64,000 nucleotides of DNA from Clostridium sp. 1001271st1 H5 (lineage in GTDB: Bacteria > Bacillota > Clostridia > Lachnospirales > Lachnospiraceae), in NCBI RefSeq assembly GCF_005845215.1, contig NZ_SPHO01000002.1, positions 310,001-374,000 on the forward strand, written 5' to 3'. Positions within the stretch are counted from its first letter, which is position 1. The number at the start of each line of letters is the position of its first letter. The notes under the pieces were generated by a model, which saw nothing but the letters and a program-made list of their open reading frames with translations, was not told the origin of the DNA and ran no database searches. Positions 8,218 to 16,377 of this stretch are shown piece by piece. The position numbers and the translations under genes were made by a program.

Positions 8218-9879
8218 ATGCGTGAAAAACTGCAGACCCTGCCTCTTTCAGAGTTAAAGGAAATGGCCAAGAGCCGTGGAATTAAGGGCATTAGTTCATT
8301 GAGAAAGGCAGAAATCATTGATTTGCTCTGCGATGAGGCGGAGAAAAACCCGGAGGTAAAGCCGGCAGAGATAAAACGGGAGGAGAGGACGGAAACAGCC
8401 CGCAGCCAGGAGACGCCCCGGGGTGCGGAAGGGTCCCGCAGCCAGGAACCATACCGTTCCCAGGACCAGTCCCATGCCCCTGAACGCAGCCAGTTAAGGA
8501 GCCAGGATTATCAGGAAAACCGCAATGACAGCAGAGGAACAGATAACCGACGCCCTATTTCAAGAGGGTATGACAACAAGTACGCACAGAACAGAACCCA
8601 GTCACCCAAACCCCATGGAAATAACAGCCAGAACAGCAGCATGAGCCAGAACAGCACCCCTTCGCAGAACGAGGGAGAGCGCTTTTCCAGGGCGGACCAG
8701 AGAAATGATGCAATTGGACTTTCCGGCCAGGATATGGCCGAGCTGGACAGCGGGATTGAGGCAAACGGCATACTGGAAGTTATGCCGGACGGATTCGGAT
8801 TCATCCGCTGTGAAAATTTCCTTCCCGGTGAAAACGACGTCTACGTGGCTCCGTCCCAAATCCGCCGATTTAATCTGAAGACAGGGGATATTATAGTGGG
8901 AAACCGCAGGGTGAAGTCTGCAACAGAGAAGTTTGCAGCCCTGCTCTATATCAAGACCGTAAATGGATATTCGTTAAGCGCTACGGAGACAAGGCCCAAC
9001 TTTGAGGACCTGACCCCTATTTTTCCCAACAGGCGCCTCCATATGGAAACGCCTGGCGAGAAGAATACAGTGGCCATGCGTGTCCTGGACCTTCTGGCTC
9101 CCATAGGCAAGGGCCAGCGTGGTATGATTGTATCACCGCCCAAAGCAGGTAAGACGACTCTGCTGAAGCAGGTTGCCAAGGCTGTCACCACCAATAATCC
9201 GGACATGCATCTGATGATTCTTCTGATAGATGAGCGCCCTGAGGAGGTTACGGACATAAGGGAGGCCATTGTGGGCCCCAATGTGGAAGTTATCTATTCT
9301 ACCTTTGACGAGCTGCCGGACCGTCATAAGAGGGTATCCGAGATGGTAATTGAACGGGCCAAACGTCTGGTGGAGCACGGACGTGACGTCATTATTCTGC
9401 TGGACAGCATTACCAGGCTGGCTAGGGCATACAACCTGACCGTTGCACCCAGCGGCCGTACATTATCCGGCGGTCTGGACCCGGCGGCCCTGCATATGCC
9501 AAAGCGTTTCTTCGGTGCAGCCAGGAACATGCGCGAAGGCGGAAGCCTGACCGTTCTGGCCACGGCGCTGGTGGATACCGGAAGCCGTATGGATGATGTT
9601 GTGTATGAGGAATTTAAGGGCACCGGCAACATGGAGCTGGTGCTTGACAGGAAACTGTCTGAGAAACGAATCTTCCCGGCCATCGACATATTAAAGTCCG
9701 GTACCAGAAGGGATGACCTTCTGCTGACCAGGGAGGAAGCAGAGGCAGTGGATGTCATCCGCAAAGCCACCAATTCCCTGAAACCCGAGGATGCAGTGGA
9801 AAAGATACTTGACCTTTTCGCAAGGACCAGGAATAACAGGGAATTTGTGGAGAATGCCAAGCGGATTCGGTTTTACTAG
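8218..9879 (+). CDS. rho: Transcription termination factor Rho with a long Gln/Asn/Ser-rich insertion
   Basis: Hexameric RNA-dependent ATPase that ends transcription. Residues 1–45 are the Rho N-terminal helical domain (LPLSELKEMAKSRGI). Residues about 50–170 are an inserted, disordered, polar region whose core at about 95–152 is rich in Gln, Asn, Ser and Arg. The RNA-binding cold-shock-like domain follows from about 183 (GILEVMPDGFGFIR). The ATPase core has Walker A PPKAGKTTLL, the LIDERPEEVTD segment and the LLDSITRLARAYN motif. The ATG at 8218 follows AAGGAGAG. The 553-residue length exceeds the E. coli protein by about 130 residues, explained by the insertion. Such insertions are known in Clostridia and Actinobacteria; in C. 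botulinum the insertion can act as a prion. Confidence 0.96.
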   Translation: MREKLQTLPLSELKEMAKSRGIKGISSLRKAEIIDLLCDEAEKNPEVKPAEIKREERTETARSQETPRGAEGSRSQEPYRSQDQSHAPERSQLRSQDYQENRNDSRGTDNRRPISRGYDNKYAQNRTQSPKPHGNNSQNSSMSQNSTPSQNEGERFSRADQRNDAIGLSGQDMAELDSGIEANGILEVMPDGFGFIRCENFLPGENDVYVAPSQIRRFNLKTGDIIVGNRRVKSATEKFAALLYIKTVNGYSLSATETRPNFEDLTPIFPNRRLHMETPGEKNTVAMRVLDLLAPIGKGQRGMIVSPPKAGKTTLLKQVAKAVTTNNPDMHLMILLIDERPEEVTDIREAIVGPNVEVIYSTFDELPDRHKRVSEMVIERAKRLVEHGRDVIILLDSITRLARAYNLTVAPSGRTLSGGLDPAALHMPKRFFGAARNMREGGSLTVLATALVDTGSRMDDVVYEEFKGTGNMELVLDRKLSEKRIFPAIDILKSGTRRDDLLLTREEAEAVDVIRKATNSLKPEDAVEKILDLFARTRNNREFVENAKRIRFY

Positions 9880-9884
9880 GATTA

Positions 9885-10337
9885 TCAGGCCATGTCCCTG
9901 CGTTCCTTTAGCAGGTCGCGGATTTCAGCCAGAAGCTCTTCCTGTGTGGGACCGGCCGGGGCAGGAGCCTCCTCCTTTGCCTCTTCTTCATGGCGCAGAC
10001 GGCTGCTGATAACTGCAACTGTCTTAATCATGAAAAACATGCATACGCCGATAATGAGAAAATCCAATATATTTTGTAGGAAGCTGCCATAGAGAATGGC
10101 GGCTTCTTCCACTTCTGCCCCGTTTACCGTGGCCGCGGGATGGATGACGTATTTGAGTGTGTTGAAGCTGGCTCCGCCTGTCAGGGCGCCCAGTATGGGC
10201 ATCAGAATGTCATTGACAAGAGAGGTCACAATCTTACTGAAAGCGCCGCCGATAATGACGCCCACAGCCATGTCGATGATGTTGCCCTTGAGGATGAATG
10301 CCTTGAATTCTTTCATTACGTTGTTAATATTGCTCAT
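9885..10337 (-). CDS. mscL: Large-conductance mechanosensitive channel
   Basis: MscL opens under membrane tension to release solutes during osmotic downshock. The N-terminal amphipathic helix (MKEFKAFILKGNIIDMAVGVIIGGAF) leads into the first membrane segment; a second hydrophobic segment (NILDFLIIGVCMFFMI) is followed by a charged cytoplasmic bundle (TQEELLAEIRDLLKE). The ATG at 10337 is chosen over a TTG 15 bases upstream because a GGAGG lies eight bases before it. At 150 residues it is normal length. It is convergent with rho and its stop is only five bases from the rho stop; no terminator is visible between them. Confidence 0.95.
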   Translation of the reverse strand: MSNINNVMKEFKAFILKGNIIDMAVGVIIGGAFSKIVTSLVNDILMPILGALTGGASFNTLKYVIHPAATVNGAEVEEAAILYGSFLQNILDFLIIGVCMFFMIKTVAVISSRLRHEEEAKEEAPAPAGPTQEELLAEIRDLLKERRDMA

Positions 10338-10431
10338 TGGTAAAGCCTCCAATCATTTGTAATAACTTAAGTTTACACGAAATGCCCGCAATCTTCAAGA
10401 GAGGGGAGCCGGTTAAAGGGGATTTCCCGGC

Positions 10432-10460
10432 TTTACATTGGCTGTAGCGGGTGCTAAAAT
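10432..10460 (+). promoter_or_regulatory. Promoter of the Sua5-type gene
   Basis: TTTACA (10432–10437) and TAAAAT (10455–10460) are 17 bases apart, 46 bases before the ATG. The spacing and sequence fit a vegetative promoter. Confidence 0.6.
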
Positions 10461-10506
10461 AGACTGGACATAGAGCAGACGCCATTTAACAATCGAGGTA
10501 TGAATC

Positions 10507-11688
10507 ATGGAAACAAAAAGAATTACGATAGAAGACAGGAATCATATAAAGGATGAGGAGCTGAAGGAGGCGGCCGGCATACTGCGTTCAGGGGGCCTGG
10601 TGGCATTTCCCACGGAAACCGTATACGGCCTGGGCGGCAATGCCCTGGATGAGGATGCAGCAAGAAAAATCTATGCGGCAAAAGGAAGACCTTCCGATAA
10701 TCCCCTCATTGCCCATGTATCATGCATGGAGGAAGTGGCCCCCCTTGTAAAGGAGATACCTGAGGCAGGGCGGAAGCTGATGGAGGCTTTCTGGCCAGGT
10801 CCTCTGACCATGATATTTCCCAAGAGCGACAGGGTGCCCTACGGAACAACCGGAGGACTGGATACAGTGGCAATCCGTATGCCGGACGACCCGGTGGCGA
10901 ACCGGCTTATTGCCCTGGCCGGAGTGCCTGTGGCTGCGCCCAGCGCCAATACATCCGGCCGTCCAAGCCCCACTACGGCCGACCACGTATGGCAGGATAT
11001 GAACGGCAGGATTGAGATGATTATTGACGGGGGACCGGTGGGAATCGGGGTGGAGTCCACCATCGTGGATGTATCATCTGCGGTGCCGGCCGTTCTCAGG
11101 CCGGGAGCCATTACCATGGAAATGCTGCAGGAGGTTCTGGGGGAAGTGAGCGTGGACCCGGCTATCCTGGGTCCTCTTTCCGCAGATGTAAGGCCAAAGG
11201 CACCGGGGATGAAGTATAAGCACTATGCTCCTAAGGCAGACCTTACACTGGTGGAGCCGGAAGGCCCGGCCCGGACGGCTGGCCCGGCCCGGATGGCTGA
11301 TTCCGTGCGGACGGCTGATTCCGTGCGGATGGACGGTGCAGACCGGAATACGGCCGCCGACCAGGCAAATGGTTTAAATGAGAAGCAGCTCCAGGCCATG
11401 ATTTGCAAGGTGCAGGAGCTTGCCCGTGAGAAGCTTGAGGCAGGATACAACGTGGGAGTTATCTGTACAGATGAGTCCAGGCATTGTTACACAGATGGAA
11501 TCGTCCGCAGCATAGGCGCAAGAAAAAGCCAGGCATCTGTGGCTCATAATCTTTACGCCCTGCTCAGGGAATTTGATGATTTGGATGTGGATTACATATT
11601 TTCGGAGAGTTTCCCGCAGGACCATCTGGGGCAGGCCATAATGAACCGGCTGTCCAAGGCGGCAGGATATAAGATTGTAAAGGTATAA
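10507..11688 (+). CDS. L-threonylcarbamoyladenylate synthase, Sua5 type
   Basis: Makes threonylcarbamoyl-AMP from threonine, bicarbonate and ATP, the first step of t6A37 tRNA modification. The YrdC/TsaC domain spans about residues 12–205 and holds FPTETVYGLG, KGRPSDNPL and PSANTSGRPSPT. A Sua5-specific domain follows from about residue 285 to the end. The linker between them contains five tandem six-residue units (GPARTA, GPARMA, DSVRTA, DSVRMD, GADRNT) encoded by an 18-base DNA repeat. The linker in Sua5 normally closes over the active site, so its length may matter. The FadR-type regulator gene begins 23 bases after the stop and is probably co-transcribed. Confidence 0.93.
   Translation: METKRITIEDRNHIKDEELKEAAGILRSGGLVAFPTETVYGLGGNALDEDAARKIYAAKGRPSDNPLIAHVSCMEEVAPLVKEIPEAGRKLMEAFWPGPLTMIFPKSDRVPYGTTGGLDTVAIRMPDDPVANRLIALAGVPVAAPSANTSGRPSPTTADHVWQDMNGRIEMIIDGGPVGIGVESTIVDVSSAVPAVLRPGAITMEMLQEVLGEVSVDPAILGPLSADVRPKAPGMKYKHYAPKADLTLVEPEGPARTAGPARMADSVRTADSVRMDGADRNTAADQANGLNEKQLQAMICKVQELAREKLEAGYNVGVICTDESRHCYTDGIVRSIGARKSQASVAHNLYALLREFDDLDVDYIFSESFPQDHLGQAIMNRLSKAAGYKIVKV
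11263..11352 (+). repeat. Five tandem 18-base units inside the Sua5 linker
   Basis: Units start at 11263, 11281, 11299, 11317 and 11335. The first two differ at one base; the third and fourth are also near-identical to each other; the fifth is degenerate. Each encodes six residues, so changes in copy number keep the reading frame. Confidence 0.85.
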
Positions 11689-11711
11689 TATAATACCGGG
11701 CAGGAGGAGAC

Positions 11712-12404
11712 ATGGAAAAACAGACCTTGGGGGAGGTTGCATCCCGGAAGCTTCTGGAGATGATACATAGGGACGGCTATGCGGCCGGGGACAAGCTTCC
11801 CACGGAAGCAGAACTGGTGGAACTTCTGGGGGTTGGCCGCAATACGGTGCGGGAAGCACTGAGAATCCTTATGTCCAGAAATATCGTTACCATACGCCAG
11901 GGTTCAGGCACTTTTATTTCAGATAAGAACGGGGTGTCCGATGACCCCCTGGGGTTTGCCATGATAGAAGACCGGAGAAAACTGACAGAGGACCTGATTC
12001 AGGTGCGTGTTATGCTGGAACCCCCCATTGCAGCCCTGGCAGCTCAGAATGCCACTGCGGAGGACATCCGTGAGCTGGAGGACATACTTCTGGGGCTGGA
12101 GGAACGGATGATACGGAGAAAAGACTATTCAGACAAGGATTCGCAGTTTCATGCCCAGATTGCAAATTGTTCCCACAATCTGGTCATGACCAATCTGGTG
12201 CCGGTAATTACAGACGGCGTCCGTGTCTTTGCTGGCGCTGTCCAGGAAACAGAGTATGAACAGACACTTAAATCCCACCGCAGGATATTTGAGGCCATCC
12301 GGGATAGGAAACCCGTGGAAGCACAGCAGGCCATGTACTTTCATCTGATGTATAATGATAACCGGTATAAGGGTGAAATGGGGGATGGGGAGCAGGAAAG
12401 ATGA
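11712..12404 (+). CDS. GntR/FadR-family transcriptional regulator
   Basis: A DNA-binding metabolite sensor. Residues about 5–75 form the GntR winged helix (PTEAELVELLGVGRNTVREALRIL, then IRQGSGTFI). Residues about 90–220 form the all-helical FCD effector domain, with polar and His residues (SDKDSQFH, SHNLVM, SHRRIFEAI) of the type that bind a metal and a carboxylate effector. Length and order are normal for the FadR subgroup. It is followed by a terminator and then by a GlpA-like operon on the same strand, which it may control; FadR-type regulators often act on adjacent oxidation genes. The effector is unknown. Confidence 0.88.
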   Translation: MEKQTLGEVASRKLLEMIHRDGYAAGDKLPTEAELVELLGVGRNTVREALRILMSRNIVTIRQGSGTFISDKNGVSDDPLGFAMIEDRRKLTEDLIQVRVMLEPPIAALAAQNATAEDIRELEDILLGLEERMIRRKDYSDKDSQFHAQIANCSHNLVMTNLVPVITDGVRVFAGAVQETEYEQTLKSHRRIFEAIRDRKPVEAQQAMYFHLMYNDNRYKGEMGDGEQER

Positions 12405-12424
12405 AGTAAGGAATTCAGGAGACT

Positions 12425-12469
12425 GGTTGTGTTCTTTGTTTTGTACAGAGAACACAGCCGGCCTTTTTT
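12425..12469 (+). terminator. Intrinsic terminator after the GntR regulator
   Basis: GGTTGTGTTCTTTGT (12425–12439) pairs with ACAGAGAACACAGCC (12445–12459) through 15 positions including G-T wobbles. A run of six T follows at 12464. Confidence 0.8.
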
Positions 12470-12577
12470 ATTGCCGAATGATGGATTTAGATAACGGTGG
12501 ATTATATTTAAAATGTTAGGATAATCCCTTTTGGATATATTCATCCTATAAATATTCCTGTTTTGAGCAATTACATA

Positions 12578-12606
12578 TTGACTACACCTGGCAAATGTGG
12601 TAAAAA
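12578..12606 (+). promoter_or_regulatory. Candidate promoter of the GlpA-like operon
   Basis: TTGACT (12578–12583) and TAAAAA (12601–12606) are 17 bases apart, about 55 bases before the ATG at 12662. The -35 is good; the -10 is weaker, which would suit a regulated promoter. No clear FadR-type operator was identified. Confidence 0.4.
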
Positions 12607-12661
12607 TAAACTATATTCATGGGATGAATTTTGCCATTAATCCTTTAGGAGGAAAAGCAGG

Positions 12662-14122
12662 ATGAAACAACTGTATGACGTAATTATTATTGGCGGCGGC
12701 GTGGTGGGCAGCGCCATTGCCAGGGAGATGTCCAGGTACCGTCTTAAAATAGGCGTGTTGGAAAAGAACCTGGACGTGTGCTATGAGACCAGCGGCAGAA
12801 ATTCCGGCGTGGTCCATGGCGGGTTTGCCTATGACACCGGCTCATTGAAAGCACGGCTCTGCGTGGAGGGCAATCAATTCATGGGACAACTGGCAGAGGA
12901 GCTGGATTTTAAGTTCATCCGCTGCGGCAAGGTGCTGGTGGGCAATACGGCGGAGGATATGGAAACCCTGAAGCGGACCATACGGCAGGGAGAAGAAAAT
13001 GGTGCCTCAGGGCTGGAACTGATTGGAAAGGAGCGGCTTCATCAACTGGTACCGGCTGTGGTGGGGGAATTTGCCATGTTTTCCGCTGGCAGCGGAATCG
13101 TGGACCCATTTGGCTACACCATAGCTCTGGCTGAGAATGCCCATGCCAACGGGGTTTCCTATTATTTCGGCCATGAGGTGACAGATATACAGAGGGACAG
13201 CGAAGGCAGCTATATTATCACAACCCCAAAGGGGCAGTTTTACACCAGGTGGGTTGTGAACAGCGCAGGGCTGGGATGCGGAAAAATATCTGATATGCTG
13301 GGAATCCGCGGGTATAAGGTGATTGGCTCCAAGGGTGATTATATCATTCTGGACAAGCGCACAGGCCCCCTTCTTCCCATGCCTGTATATCCTGTTCCCA
13401 GTAATACATACATGGGAATCCATGTGACCAACACTACGGACGGCAATGTCATCATTGGTCCCAATGCAGAGCTGGTAACGGATTTTACATACTATGGAGT
13501 GCCCCGGGAAAATATGGATTACCTGGCCAGGAGCGCTTCCGGCCTGTGGCCCTGCATCCATAAAAAGGACTATATCCGCAATTATTCAGGGATTCTGCCC
13601 AAATGGGTGGACGAGGACGGGGTTATCCAGGACTTTAAGATAGAAATAAGGGATGACATTGCTCCGCACGCCATTAACCTGGTGGGCATTGAGTCGCCCG
13701 GACTCACGGCGGCAGTACCCATTGCCCGTCATGCAATCAGCCTTATGAAAGAAAGAGAGAAGCTGGCATTGAATCCGGAATTTAATCCTGTGCGCAAAGG
13801 AATTCCCCGTTTCGCAGAGATGACAAAGGAAGAGCAGGAACAGATGATCAGGCAGAATCCTGATTACGGCCAGGTGGTGTGCCGCTGCGAAAAGGTAACC
13901 AGGGCGGAAATCCTGGCAGCCATCCATAATCCATTGGGAGTGGATACCATGGCAGGAGTCAAATACAGGACGCGTTCCATGATGGGACGGTGCCAGGGCG
14001 GGTATTGCCAGATGCGTATTGCACAGATGCTGGAAGAGGAGCTGGGAAAAAAGGAAACAGAAGTAAGGTATGCCAGAAAAGATTCACAGATGTTTTTCGG
14101 CAAAGTACGGGAGGAGGCGTAG
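12662..14122 (+). CDS. FAD-dependent GlpA-like dehydrogenase with C-terminal BFD-like iron–sulfur domain
   Basis: Resembles anaerobic glycerol-3-phosphate dehydrogenase (GlpA) and related FAD enzymes such as L-2-hydroxyglutarate dehydrogenases. Residues 6–20 are the FAD-binding IIIGGGVVGSAIA motif; GRNSGVVHGGF and the region around residue 350 (NLVGIESPGLTAA) are typical of the DAO fold. The last 90 residues carry the BFD-type [2Fe-2S] motif with CRCEKVTRAE and, later, CQGGYCQ, giving four cysteines. It starts at an ATG after AGGAGG. The next two genes encode an FAD/NAD oxidoreductase and a DUF1667 protein, a trio that is common in Firmicutes, often near glycerol genes. No glycerol kinase is in the window, so the substrate could be glycerol 3-phosphate or another 2-hydroxy compound. 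Confidence 0.82.
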   Translation: MKQLYDVIIIGGGVVGSAIAREMSRYRLKIGVLEKNLDVCYETSGRNSGVVHGGFAYDTGSLKARLCVEGNQFMGQLAEELDFKFIRCGKVLVGNTAEDMETLKRTIRQGEENGASGLELIGKERLHQLVPAVVGEFAMFSAGSGIVDPFGYTIALAENAHANGVSYYFGHEVTDIQRDSEGSYIITTPKGQFYTRWVVNSAGLGCGKISDMLGIRGYKVIGSKGDYIILDKRTGPLLPMPVYPVPSNTYMGIHVTNTTDGNVIIGPNAELVTDFTYYGVPRENMDYLARSASGLWPCIHKKDYIRNYSGILPKWVDEDGVIQDFKIEIRDDIAPHAINLVGIESPGLTAAVPIARHAISLMKEREKLALNPEFNPVRKGIPRFAEMTKEEQEQMIRQNPDYGQVVCRCEKVTRAEILAAIHNPLGVDTMAGVKYRTRSMMGRCQGGYCQMRIAQMLEEELGKKETEVRYARKDSQMFFGKVREEA

Positions 14123-14125
14123 GGA

Positions 14126-15358
14126 ATGGAGATAGATGTTATCGTTGTTGGAGGCGGACCTGCCGGACTGGCTGCAGCCGTCCGGTTATACAGGAAAGGA
14201 ATCCGTAACATCTTGATTGTGGAGCGGGAAAAGCAGCTGGGGGGAATCCTCCGGCAGTGCATCCATGACGGTTTTGGGCTGACCCGTTTTAAAACCACGC
14301 TGAGCGGACCGGAATACGCCCAGAGGTTCATTGATGAGGTGGAGGAATTAGGGATTCCCTATATCGCCGATGCAACTGTGCTGGAGGTGGCGGAAAATAA
14401 GACTGTGACAGCTGCCACACGTCAGGGGCTCAAGGTCTGGAAGGCAAAATCCGTCATTCTCACCATGGGATGCAGGGAACGCACCAGAGGCGCTTTGGGA
14501 ATCCCGGGTGAGCGGCCTGCCGGTGTATTTACGGCAGGGGTTGCCCAGGCTTATATTAATCTGTACAATGTGATGCCTGCAAAGGAGGTGGTAATCCTGG
14601 GGTCCGGAGACATCGGCATGATTATGGCCCGAAGGCTAACTTTAGAAGGCGCCCATGTCCAGGCCGTGTTTGAGATTCAGCCCTATCCCAGCGGCCTGCC
14701 ACGTAATGTGGAGCAATGTCTGAACGATTACGCAGTTCCGCTGTACCTGAGCCATACGGTTACGGCTGTCCACGGGGACAACCGTCTGACAGGCGTCACG
14801 GTGTCCCGGGTGGACGAGCATTTAAGACCTATTCCGGGAACTGAAAGGGAGTATAAGTGCGATACACTGATACTTTCCGTGGGCCTGATTCCGGAAAACG
14901 AATTATCGCTGGACGCCGGCATAACCCTGGATGACAGGACAAAAGGCGCTGTGGTGGATGAGCATTTCCAGACAGATGTGGAGGGGATTTTTGCTGCCGG
15001 AAACGTGCTTCATGTCCATGATTTAGTGGATTTCGTTTCCATGGAAGCAGAGAGTCTGGCAGATTCTGCGGCAGAGTATGTGCAGAAGGGGAGCCTGCCC
15101 CCCTGCCCTATTGAGATAGGTACGGACAGCCATATTAACCATACGGTTCCGCAGCGGGTGAGCGGCACCAGGGACTTTAAGCTGTCCCTGCGGGTAAACA
15201 GCCCTTTGAAGGAATGCCGTATTGAGGTAAGACAGGACGGAGCAGTGGTGGCATCAAAGAAAATGAAGAAGGCGATACCGGCTGAAATGATTGAACTGAC
15301 TGTTAAGGCAGATAAACTGATGTCCCGGAACCGGCTGGAGGTGAGTGTTGAATGTTGA
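14126..15358 (+). CDS. FAD/NAD(P)-binding oxidoreductase of the GlpA–DUF1667 operon
   Basis: A two-dinucleotide-fold flavoprotein predicted to pass electrons between the upstream dehydrogenase and NAD(P) or another carrier. The FAD motif VVGGGPAGLAAAVRLY is at residues 5–20; a second nucleotide-binding motif, VVILGSGDIGMIMARR, lies around residue 155–170; GIFAAGNVLHVHDLVD is the C-terminal FAD-contact segment. A cysteine occurs in TMGCRERTRGA; a redox-active CxxC as in thioredoxin reductase is not evident. It starts four bases after the upstream stop, and its 3' end overlaps the DUF1667 gene by seven bases, so all three are translationally coupled. The electron acceptor is not known. Confidence 0.85.
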   Translation: MEIDVIVVGGGPAGLAAAVRLYRKGIRNILIVEREKQLGGILRQCIHDGFGLTRFKTTLSGPEYAQRFIDEVEELGIPYIADATVLEVAENKTVTAATRQGLKVWKAKSVILTMGCRERTRGALGIPGERPAGVFTAGVAQAYINLYNVMPAKEVVILGSGDIGMIMARRLTLEGAHVQAVFEIQPYPSGLPRNVEQCLNDYAVPLYLSHTVTAVHGDNRLTGVTVSRVDEHLRPIPGTEREYKCDTLILSVGLIPENELSLDAGITLDDRTKGAVVDEHFQTDVEGIFAAGNVLHVHDLVDFVSMEAESLADSAAEYVQKGSLPPCPIEIGTDSHINHTVPQRVSGTRDFKLSLRVNSPLKECRIEVRQDGAVVASKKMKKAIPAEMIELTVKADKLMSRNRLEVSVEC

Positions 15359-15738
15359 GAGAATATACATGCATTATCTGTCCCAACGGATGTGATATAA
15401 GGGCGCAGATTGAAGAACAGGAAGACGGAACCAGGCAGATTTGCTCTGTGGAAGGCGCTGCATGTCCAAAGGGAAGGGCATATGTGGAGCAGGAGGTGAC
15501 GGACCCGCAGAGGAACATTGCCACATCTGTATTGGTAAGAGGAGGCATCCTTCCGCTGGCCAGTGTGAGGCTGACAAATCCCATTCCACGGGACCGTATT
15601 TTTGATGCAATGCAGGAGATAAAGAAATGTACGCTGACTGCCCCTGTGAAAGCGGGGACCGTTGTCATCTCCCGTTTGCTGGGATATGACACGGATGTGA
15701 TTGTGACTAAGTCAGTGCCTGAGACTGGATGCAGGTAA
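15352..15738 (+). CDS. DUF1667 cysteine-rich protein
   Basis: A 128-residue protein of the DUF1667 family. The N-terminus has CIICPNGCDI and further cysteines at QICSVEGAACPKGRAYVEQE, giving a CxxC-x3-C plus two-Cys pattern suited to binding iron–sulfur or zinc. The family is found beside GlpA-like and FAD oxidoreductase genes and is probably their small redox partner; this is inferred from context, as no activity is established to my knowledge. The ATG overlaps the end of the oxidoreductase gene. Confidence 0.85.
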   Translation: MLREYTCIICPNGCDIRAQIEEQEDGTRQICSVEGAACPKGRAYVEQEVTDPQRNIATSVLVRGGILPLASVRLTNPIPRDRIFDAMQEIKKCTLTAPVKAGTVVISRLLGYDTDVIVTKSVPETGCR

Positions 15739-15809
15739 GGTTAGCGCTGAGGCTGTAAAAGTAAACCGCCCCGCGGCAGCCGCGGCACCGCCATATTCAC
15801 CTAACTTTG

Positions 15810-15838
15810 TTGATTAAATAAGCGCGGAATGTTATAAT
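15810..15838 (+). promoter_or_regulatory. Promoter of the dCMP deaminase operon
   Basis: TTGATT (15810–15815) and a perfect TATAAT (15833–15838) are 17 bases apart, 40 bases before the ATG. Confidence 0.65.
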
Positions 15839-15878
15839 CCATTCACAGACAGAGGAAAAAAGATAAAGGAGGAAAAAG

Positions 15879-16373
15879 ATGACAGGAAAACGCGCTGATT
15901 ATATAACATGGGACGAATATTTCATGGGGGTGGCCCTGCTGTCGGGCAGACGTTCCAAGGACCCCAGTACCCAGGTGGGAGCCTGTATTGTCAGCCAGGA
16001 CAATAAGATTCTGTCCATGGGCTACAATGGCTTTCCAAAGGGGTGTTCGGACGACGAATTTCCCTGGGGCAAGGAAAACGAGAAAGAGGACCCTTATAAT
16101 TCCAAATATTTCTACTCCACACACAGTGAGTTAAATGCTATCCTTAATTACAGAGGCGGAAGCCTGGAGGGAAGCAAGCTCTACGTAACCCTGTTCCCCT
16201 GCAATGAGTGCGCCAAGGCCATTATCCAGGCCGGAATCAAGACCATTGTATTCAGGGAGGATAAATATGCGGACACGCCGGCGGTAAAGGCGTCCAAGCG
16301 CATGCTGAACGCAGCAGGCGTGCGCTATTATCAATACCAGTCAACAGGCCATAAAATTGAGCTAGAGGTATAG
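15879..16373 (+). CDS. Deoxycytidylate (dCMP) deaminase, ComEB family
   Basis: Converts dCMP to dUMP, feeding thymidylate synthesis. The zinc site is visible as THSELNAIL (His ligand and catalytic Glu) and PCNECAKAI (two Cys ligands). The N-terminal segment DEYFMGVALLSGRRSKDPSTQVGA is typical of the family. At 164 residues it is full length. AAGGAGG precedes the ATG. The radical SAM gene starts four bases after its stop, so the two form an operon. Confidence 0.92.
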   Translation: MTGKRADYITWDEYFMGVALLSGRRSKDPSTQVGACIVSQDNKILSMGYNGFPKGCSDDEFPWGKENEKEDPYNSKYFYSTHSELNAILNYRGGSLEGSKLYVTLFPCNECAKAIIQAGIKTIVFREDKYADTPAVKASKRMLNAAGVRYYQYQSTGHKIELEV

Positions 16374-16377
16374 TCCC

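Noticed and set aside
15739-15809. GC-rich symmetric stretch (CCGCGGCAGCCGCGG) as terminator of the GlpA-like operon
   Set aside because: The stem is short and ambiguous and no T run follows, so termination is not supported.
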